A stretch of 64,000 nucleotides of DNA from Rhizobium leguminosarum (lineage in GTDB: Bacteria > Pseudomonadota > Alphaproteobacteria > Rhizobiales > Rhizobiaceae). The notes under the pieces were generated by a model, which was not told where the DNA came from, ran no database searches, and worked only from the letters and a program-made list of their open reading frames with translations. Position numbers and translations under genes: made by a program. The DNA is taken from assembly GCF_002953715.1 (NCBI RefSeq), contig NZ_CP025012.1, positions 2,046,001 to 2,110,000 on the forward strand, written 5' to 3'. This document shows, piece by piece, positions 58,731 to 64,000 of this stretch (its first letter is position 1; each line of letters begins with the position of its first letter).

Positions 58731-59123
58731 CTATTCCTGGCCGGCGTCGTCCCGACGGGACAATTTCCCCTCCTCGGCCTTGTAGAAATACTGGCTGGCG
58801 ACAAGCCACCCCTTGAGCGGGCGCAAGGGCGGAATGCACGTCAGGATCATGAACGGCCCGGTCACGAAGATCTGGGTCCAGATAGACGCCTGGTGCGCGA
58901 CCGCAAGCCAGACCGACAGGAGCACCGTCGGAATGCAGGCGAAGCAGATCACGAAGAAGGCAGGCCCATCGGCGGGATCGGCGAACGAGTAGTCCAGGCC
59001 GCAGACCTCGCACTCCTTGCGCAACGTGAGGAAGCCGTCGAACAGGTGGCCGCGCCCGCATCGGGGGCACAGTCCGCGGACGCCCGTCTTGAGCGGCGAC
59101 AACGGCGGATAAGGATCTTCCAT
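58731..59123 (-). CDS. DUF983 membrane protein
   Basis: A 130-aa protein with an N-terminal zinc-ribbon-like pair of CxxC motifs (GLCPRCGRGHLF, KECEVCGLDY) and two membrane helices (about 53-75 and 85-103: FFVICFACIPTVLLSVWLAV; IFVTGPFMILTCIPPL). In other alphaproteobacteria DUF983 genes often lie near cytochrome-oxidase assembly genes, but the role is not settled. It precedes DUF302 on the same strand. Confidence 0.85.
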   Translation of the reverse strand: MEDPYPPLSPLKTGVRGLCPRCGRGHLFDGFLTLRKECEVCGLDYSFADPADGPAFFVICFACIPTVLLSVWLAVAHQASIWTQIFVTGPFMILTCIPPLRPLKGWLVASQYFYKAEEGKLSRRDDAGQE

Positions 59124-59297
59124 GTCTGCGCCCTTCCATTCACCCCATAGGGCTCATTACGTCACTGGTTTCACTGGCTGTCGAGAACCATCCGGGATGG
59201 GCGTCCACGGTATCGTACTCTGACGAAATTTCGGGCAACTTGCCGATATCTCGCGTCCTGCTACTCTGCACCTCGGCGACATCCGGCGGAACGGACC

Positions 59298-61244
59298 ATG
59301 GATGCAACGGAAGGCATGCGATTGCTGCGAGCGCTGTCCGCCGATGCGGATCGCGACAGCGTCGTCGATGCGCTTTCGAATGCCTGCTTGAAGTTCGACG
59401 ACGTCGATCGGGCGGAAGTGGTCTTTCTCCCGAACCAAGGTTCCGATCTTTTTCCGTCCGCGGTCATGTCCTCGCTCCGGGAAACCAAGATGCCGCTGTT
59501 CGCGGCAGGATTTGACGTCGGCGGCAACGGTTCCGGTCTGCGCTGTGAACTGCTTGTCCCTCTCCTCGTCGGAGAGGACGTCCTCGGGATCTTGAAGATT
59601 GAAAGCTCCACGACCGCGGCGTTCGGCGCGGAACAAATGAGTGCATTCGAATTTCTCGCCTCGTACGCAGCCCTACGCATCGACAAGGCGAACCTTGGGT
59701 CAGATCTCGACCAAGCCCGAGAGAAGGCCCGCCTTGCCGAACGGGAGCTCCGGCTTTCGTGGGACATGCTCCCTGCACACGCTTGGCACACCAGACCTGA
59801 CGGAACGTTGGAGGCTGTGAACCGGGAGTGGTCGGGCTATTTCAAGCTTACCGAAGAGGAGTCTTCCGGGTTCGGGTACACACGCGTCTTTCACCCCGAT
59901 GATCTTCAGAAGGTGATGGACGTCTGGATGCGCCTTCTATCAGAAGAGGTTCCAGGAGAGGTCGAAACCCGCATGATGCGAGCCGACGGCGAGGCTCGCT
60001 CCTTTCTCATCCGTACGGTTCCGATCCGCGACGAGAGCGGCAACGTCATCCGATGGTACGGCATCAACATCGATGTCGAAGATCTGAAGATTGCACACAA
60101 CCGCATCCAAGAGAGCGAGCAACGCTACGCCGCCACGTTGTCAAGCATTGGTGACGCGGTGATATCGACTGACGACAAGGGACATCTGACATTTCTCAAT
60201 CCGGTCGCCGAAAAGCTCACGGGCTGGACTCAACAGGAGGCCGTCGGTCGGCCCGTTGCAGACATCTTCAGACTGATCGACGAGTCTCACCAACTCGTCG
60301 TCGACCCAGTATCCGAAATCCTCGGTCGTGAGACCGATCTTGCAATAGGCAACCAGTACGCGCTTCGGTCGAAGGCCGGATCGGAACTCGTCGTCGACGT
60401 ATCCGGCGCGCCAATTATCGATTCCCGCGGCGAGATGAAAGGCGCGGTTCTCGTGTTCAGGGACATGACGCAGAGAAACGAGACTTCGGCCGCCCTGCGA
60501 AAGTCGAAGGAGGATCTGGCCCGCATGAGCCGCCTGACCGCAATCGGCGAGTTGGCGGTGTCCGTCACGCACGAAATGAACCAGCCTCTCATGGCCATCG
60601 TCACAAACGCGGCGGCATCCATGAGCTGGTTGAAAGCCAGTTCCCCGAACATCGAAGAGGCCGTGCAGGCGATCGACTGGATTCTGCGCGACGGCCATCG
60701 GGCGGGCGAGGTACTGAGCGGCATCCTTGCATTGGCACGGAATTCGCGGCCGAAGGTCGAGCCGCTAAGTATACGAGGCGTGATCGAAGAAGTGCTGCTG
60801 TTGACCAAGAGCGAACTCCGACAGAAAGGCGTCCTTGTCGAAACCGCTTATGATGGTACGGCGGATGCCGTCAACGGGGACCGAATCCAGCTCCAGCAGG
60901 TGCTAATCAATCTGGTGATGAACGGCGCGGACGCGATGGGGGCGATCGAGGGCGAGCGAAAGGTGCTGCACATCGTCACGAGCCGGAGCAACGGATCGGT
61001 TGAGGTCAGCGTCACGGACAACGGCGTCGGGCTCGATCCGGATACAGCGGATCGGGCGTTTGAGGCATTCTTCACCACCAAGGCGACCGGCATAGGCATG
61101 GGACTTTCGATCTGTCGATCCATCATCGAGGCGCACGGCGGCCATATCTGGGTCGCGACCGAGAAGGGCACGGGAAGCACGTTCAGCTTCACCCTGCCGC
61201 CTCCGCAATCCTTGCAAGTGCGATCCGCAACTCCTGATGAATAG
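59298..61244 (+). CDS. GAF-PAS-PAS sensor histidine kinase (FixL-like core)
   Basis: A 648-aa soluble kinase. About 15-140: GAF domain. About 155-265: PAS (SWDMLPAHAWHTRPDGTLEA; HPDDLQKVMDVWMRLLSEE). About 280-395: second PAS (TLSSIGDAVISTDDKGHLTF; VAEKLTGWTQQEAVGRPVAD). About 410-648: HisKA with His425 (VSVTHEMNQPLMAIVTNAAA), N-box LINLVMNGADAM, and G boxes VTDNGVGLDP and GIGMGLSICRSI. No transmembrane helix is visible. The HisKA/HATPase core closely resembles the ends of both giant kinases in this window, suggesting that all three may phosphorylate similar FixJ-type receivers. ATG 59298 has GGCGGAACG upstream. Confidence 0.9.
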   Translation: MDATEGMRLLRALSADADRDSVVDALSNACLKFDDVDRAEVVFLPNQGSDLFPSAVMSSLRETKMPLFAAGFDVGGNGSGLRCELLVPLLVGEDVLGILKIESSTTAAFGAEQMSAFEFLASYAALRIDKANLGSDLDQAREKARLAERELRLSWDMLPAHAWHTRPDGTLEAVNREWSGYFKLTEEESSGFGYTRVFHPDDLQKVMDVWMRLLSEEVPGEVETRMMRADGEARSFLIRTVPIRDESGNVIRWYGINIDVEDLKIAHNRIQESEQRYAATLSSIGDAVISTDDKGHLTFLNPVAEKLTGWTQQEAVGRPVADIFRLIDESHQLVVDPVSEILGRETDLAIGNQYALRSKAGSELVVDVSGAPIIDSRGEMKGAVLVFRDMTQRNETSAALRKSKEDLARMSRLTAIGELAVSVTHEMNQPLMAIVTNAAASMSWLKASSPNIEEAVQAIDWILRDGHRAGEVLSGILALARNSRPKVEPLSIRGVIEEVLLLTKSELRQKGVLVETAYDGTADAVNGDRIQLQQVLINLVMNGADAMGAIEGERKVLHIVTSRSNGSVEVSVTDNGVGLDPDTADRAFEAFFTTKATGIGMGLSICRSIIEAHGGHIWVATEKGTGSTFSFTLPPPQSLQVRSATPDE

Positions 61245-61352
61245 CCGGGCGTGGGTCGAAGCTCGTGTAGGAGAGATGAAGCCGAGCTTTAGCGGCGGAC
61301 ACGAGCAAGTTCGGATGAGAGCTTGTGAGATCGCGTATGATGCGACCAATGC

Positions 61353-61817
61353 TCAGAATCCGAAGTCGCTTAGGCCCAAATGCCCGTCGGGCCTTCTTCC
61401 GAGGGACCAATTGAAGGCACGTTCTTCAGGCTTGATGGGGTGCTCGTTGATCGACGCGTGCCGGTATTTCATAAGCCCATCGGCATCGAATTCCCAATTC
61501 TCGTTGCCATACGCCCGAAACCAGGTGCCGCTGTCGTCGCGATGCTCGTAGGCGAAGCGCACGGCGATCCGGTTCCCGGAAAACGCCCACAGTTCCTTGA
61601 TCAAGCGATAGTCGAGTTCCTTCGCCCACTTGCGTGCAAGGAATGCCTCGATGGCCGTGCGCCCGACGACGAACTCCGCACGGTTCCGCCAATGGCTGTC
61701 GACGCTGTACGCCAAGGCGACCTTCGAGGGGTCGCGGGTGTTCCAGCCGTCCTCAGCCAGCCGCACCTTCTCGATCGCCGACTGCAGGGTAAAGGGAGGT
61801 AACGGCGGGCGGCTCAT
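61353..61817 (-). CDS. DUF1348/SnoaL-like protein
   Basis: A 154-aa NTF2-fold protein with plain DUF1348 features: [79 protein letters not shown]. Function unknown; it is common in bacteria and fungi. ATG 61817 is preceded by AAGGATTCACAC. It follows the flavin-fold gene at 61839 by 21 bases on the same strand and is probably cotranscribed with it. Confidence 0.85.
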   Translation of the reverse strand: MSRPPLPPFTLQSAIEKVRLAEDGWNTRDPSKVALAYSVDSHWRNRAEFVVGRTAIEAFLARKWAKELDYRLIKELWAFSGNRIAVRFAYEHRDDSGTWFRAYGNENWEFDADGLMKYRHASINEHPIKPEERAFNWSLGRRPDGHLGLSDFGF

Positions 61818-61838
61818 GTGTGAATCCTTCGAATGAGG

Positions 61839-62468
61839 CTATTGGCCGGAAGATTTCGCGGATTTGAGCGTGGCGATCTCGGCCTCGAGTTCTTTGATCC
61901 GCGCGTCCCTGCTCTCGATCGCCTTTAGAACTTCGTCAGCCTCGAACCTGAGCGGAATATGCTGCGGGCAGTTCGCGTCCCAAGCGTCGACATGGAACAG
62001 GATCACCTGCTCCGGCCTGGCCTGGTAGCCCTTCGGCATCAACTGCTCCAGGAGCGCCGGGTCGTCTTCGACGACGCGGGCCGTCCCCCAAATCTTCACT
62101 CGGGACCGGCTGCCGTAGTCGATGAGGAATAGCTGCGCCTTGTCGTTGTCGACGAGGTTTCCCTGGGAGATGTATTGCCGGTTGCCGATGTAGTCCGCGA
62201 ATCCCAGCGTGGTCTCGTCGATCACGCGGAGGAACCCAGGCGGGCCGCCCCGGTGCTGGATATAGGGCTGGCATTCCTTGTTGGCGGTGGCCATGAAGAT
62301 GCTGATTTGCTTCTCGATGAAGTCCTTCAGGTCGGGTGTGATCTCGGTCGCCCATCCGCCGCGTTCTTCCACGCGTGCATAGGATCGGCGCGAACCCTTC
62401 CTTGCCTGAATCTCCTTCACCGACGGCGAAAAGGCGACGTCGCTCGATATATGCTTTTCAGTCTCCAC
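61839..62468 (-). CDS. Pyridoxamine-5'-phosphate-oxidase-fold flavoprotein
   Basis: A 209-aa split-barrel protein: FIEKQISIFMATANKECQPY, HRGGPPGFLRVIDETTLGFA, YIGNRQYISQGNLVDNDKAQ, LFLIDYGSRSRVKIWGTARV, typical of the FMN-binding PNPOx-like family. A C-terminal coiled-coil-like helix (IESRDARIKELEAEIATLKS) is added. True pyridoxamine oxidation is unlikely; family members reduce or bind varied substrates. GTG 62468 is the apparent start, with AGGCGG upstream. It precedes DUF1348. Confidence 0.8.
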   Translation of the reverse strand: METEKHISSDVAFSPSVKEIQARKGSRRSYARVEERGGWATEITPDLKDFIEKQISIFMATANKECQPYIQHRGGPPGFLRVIDETTLGFADYIGNRQYISQGNLVDNDKAQLFLIDYGSRSRVKIWGTARVVEDDPALLEQLMPKGYQARPEQVILFHVDAWDANCPQHIPLRFEADEVLKAIESRDARIKELEAEIATLKSAKSSGQ

Positions 62469-62525
62469 GGCCGCCTGCCCTCGTTTTGGAATCGGCGGCC
62501 CGACGCCGCCGCGGAGAGTTTCAGC

Positions 62526-63494
62526 TCAGACGCCCTCATAGGCAAGGCGGGTGAACAGCGCCGGCGATATCGCCCAGTTGCCGAAGACCGGATCCCATTT
62601 CGCAGTGGGCTTCGCGGCGATCGTTTCTTCGACGCTTCGACCATCTTTCTTCAGCTTGGCGACGTTCTCCCGGATGCCGACGAGCATATCCCGCCAGGCG
62701 ATGAGATCCTTTTTGTTGCCGATCTCGCCGTGGCCCGGAATGACGATCGTCTGGTCGTCGACCATCTTGACGTTGGCCTCGGCGGCCTGGATCTGCCCGT
62801 CGATGCTGCCACCGGTCGAATAGTCGATGAAGGGATAGACGCCGTTCCAGAACGTGTCGGCGACGTGGACGACGTTCGCCTCCTGGAAGAACACCGATAT
62901 GTCGCTGTCGGTATGGGCCGGGCCGTAGTACTTCAGCGCGATCGTCTGGCCGTTGTGCTTCAACGTCTCCTCGTCGCCCTTCATGAGCATCGTCGGCAGC
63001 GCGCCCTTCGGCGACGCCGGGAAGTCGAAGTCCCAATCCTCGACGCGGGTGGCGACCGTCAGATGTTTCAGCGAATTGGGGTGTGCCGTGATCATGGCGC
63101 CTTCCGAATTGAGCCACTCGTTGCCGTCCGTGTGGTCGAAGTGCCAGTGCGAGTTGATGAGATGCTGGATCGGCTGCGGCCCGAGATCGGCGAGCGCCTT
63201 CTCGATCTTGGGACGGGTGGCCGTGATCCCGGCGTCGACGAGAAGCTTTCCGTCATCGCCGACGAGAACGCCCATGTTGCCGCCGGAGCCGGACAACGCG
63301 CTGATACCGCCCCGAAGCTTGGTTGTGGTGATATCCGCTGCGGCCGCGGCCTCGCGGATCTGGACGACGAGACTTTTGGCGGCGGCGAAAACCTCGGCCG
63401 GAGTGAGCCATCCGCCCGTGGCCGCGAATGTCGCGCCACCGAGGCAGCAGAGGCAGAAGCCACGTCTCGAGAGGTGGTAATCGTGCTTGGTCAT
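62526..63494 (-). CDS. Tat-exported metallo-beta-lactamase-fold hydrolase
   Basis: A 322-aa MBL-fold enzyme with a Tat leader (YHLSRRGFCLCCLGGATFAA); the leader carries three Cys in FCLCC, also typical of a group of exported MBL proteins. Metal ligands are the HxHxDH in INSHWHFDHTDGN, a further His in GPAHTDSDISVFF, the bridging Asp in VHVADTFWNG and the His in IPGHGEIGN. ATG 63494 has GGAGCTGG upstream. Substrate unknown. It lies just downstream of the alpha/beta hydrolase at 63576 on the same strand, with an 81-base gap. Confidence 0.85.
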   Translation of the reverse strand: MTKHDYHLSRRGFCLCCLGGATFAATGGWLTPAEVFAAAKSLVVQIREAAAAADITTTKLRGGISALSGSGGNMGVLVGDDGKLLVDAGITATRPKIEKALADLGPQPIQHLINSHWHFDHTDGNEWLNSEGAMITAHPNSLKHLTVATRVEDWDFDFPASPKGALPTMLMKGDEETLKHNGQTIALKYYGPAHTDSDISVFFQEANVVHVADTFWNGVYPFIDYSTGGSIDGQIQAAEANVKMVDDQTIVIPGHGEIGNKKDLIAWRDMLVGIRENVAKLKKDGRSVEETIAAKPTAKWDPVFGNWAISPALFTRLAYEGV

Positions 63495-63575
63495 TTCCAG
63501 CTCCATCGTGTTGTGACAGTCGCGGTGAATGGGCGCCACCACGCAGGGAGGCGTGCGTGGTGGCCAGGCCTCGAT

Positions 63576-64000
63576 CTAGTCGCGGCTGAGCTTCCGATCG
63601 AGGAAATCGTGGATGAGCGGGGCCATCTCCGGCAGCTTGTCTTCGAGCGCGAAGTGGCCCGTGTCGAGCAGATGCATCTCGGCGTGCGGCAGGTCGCGCA
63701 GATAGGGCGACGCGCCGTCGGCCGGGAAGATCTTGTCGTTCTTCCCCCAGACGATCAGGGTCGGCGGCTTCTTGTCCCGGAAGAACTTCTGGAATTCCGG
63801 ATAGAGCGGGACGTTCGTACCGTAATCGTGGAAGAGGTCGAGCTGAATGTCGTTGTTTCCGGGACGATCGAGCAGGGGCTGATCGTGTCCCCAGTTGTCG
63901 GGATCGATGTGCGCCAGGTTACTCATGCCATCCGTGTACTGGAACACAGTGGTCTCGGGCTTGAAAAGCACCAGCAAGGCCTGCCGGTTTTCGGGAGTGT
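63576..64000 (-). CDS. Alpha/beta hydrolase, C-terminal part (cut by window edge)
   Basis: The visible 140 codons are the C-terminal part of an alpha/beta hydrolase: [40 protein letters not shown], the catalytic Asp in [13 protein letters not shown], the His in [11 protein letters not shown] and [17 protein letters not shown]. The spacing of the Asp and His is standard. The frame is open to the end of the window, so the start lies outside it. Epoxide-hydrolase or haloalkane-dehalogenase-like relatives share the TGHFALE ending; nucleophile not seen. Confidence 0.85.
   Translation of the reverse strand, partial: TPENRQALLVLFKPETTVFQYTDGMSNLAHIDPDNWGHDQPLLDRPGNNDIQLDLFHDYGTNVPLYPEFQKFFRDKKPPTLIVWGKNDKIFPADGASPYLRDLPHAEMHLLDTGHFALEDKLPEMAPLIHDFLDRKLSRD

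Noticed and set aside
1..64000. CRISPR arrays, tRNA/rRNA genes, phage or plasmid replication genes
   Set aside because: No regularly spaced repeats, cloverleaf-like or rRNA sequences, integrase, terminase, repABC or conjugation genes were recognised.

Overview
The window looks like an accessory region (plasmid, chromid or chromosomal island) of an alphaproteobacterium, most likely a member of the Rhizobiales. Supporting signs are the FixJ-type response regulators, a fructose/ribose-type ABC system in the order binding protein-permease-single-domain ATPase, several Tat-exported hydrolases, GC-rich codon use, and a mixture of intact genes and gene wreckage. No rRNA, tRNA, phage, CRISPR or replication gene was found.

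Layout. 1-6.5 kb: one tight plus-strand operon made of a malic enzyme tail, type II NADH dehydrogenase, PoxB-type pyruvate:quinone oxidoreductase, cytochrome bd oxidase (cydAB) and an AEC-family carrier. Together these could take in an organic acid and oxidise it to acetate with O2 through non-proton-pumping dehydrogenases. 6.5-10.3 kb: small genes, an IS256-type transposase remnant, two FixJ-like response regulators and a truncated epoxide hydrolase. 10.3-23.2 kb: a TehA-like transporter, a MOSC/reductase/ferredoxin fusion, an EmrAB-like efflux pair, a class III cyclase relic, an aldo-keto reductase with a TetR regulator, a solo acetolactate synthase, a Mug glycosylase, and GlxA- and ArsR-type regulators. 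23.5-26.4 kb: a solo 2-oxoglutarate dehydrogenase E1. 27-35.6 kb: a more A+T-rich block with a sugar ABC transporter and a giant Ser/Thr-kinase/ATPase/histidine-kinase protein. 35.7-50.5 kb: detoxification-type enzymes (DJ-1/PfpI, VOC/glyoxalase, tautomerase, DsbA-like, alpha/beta hydrolases, epoxide hydrolase, DUF488, peroxiredoxin-like, MBL hydrolase) with a LysR regulator and many decayed genes. 50.6-64 kb: a second giant kinase, an SDR, Tat hydrolases, DUF302, DUF983, a GAF-PAS-PAS histidine kinase, DUF1348, a flavin-reductase-fold protein and more hydrolases.

The main observation is a repeated, bipartite, partly palindromic sequence. Its gene-proximal half has the core GATACCATcGTACAATaGC and is usually preceded by an inverted, similar half. 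It occurs at about 14 intergenic places between 7 and 49 kb. Where a gene or gene remnant can be recognised downstream, the core reads towards it and lies about 50-115 bases before its start (further for sucA). Its TACAAT resembles a -10 box. It links otherwise unrelated genes (MOSC fusion, sucA, receiver protein, Tat hydrolase, DJ-1, NTF2-like, VOC enzymes, epoxide hydrolase) and several pseudogenes. I infer a shared operator/promoter for a stress or electrophile-detoxification regulon; the regulator is not identified, although the embedded LysR gene is a candidate.

Three histidine kinases with related catalytic cores and three FixJ-type receiver genes (one broken) may form a multi-input phosphorelay. 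This is inference from co-occurrence only.
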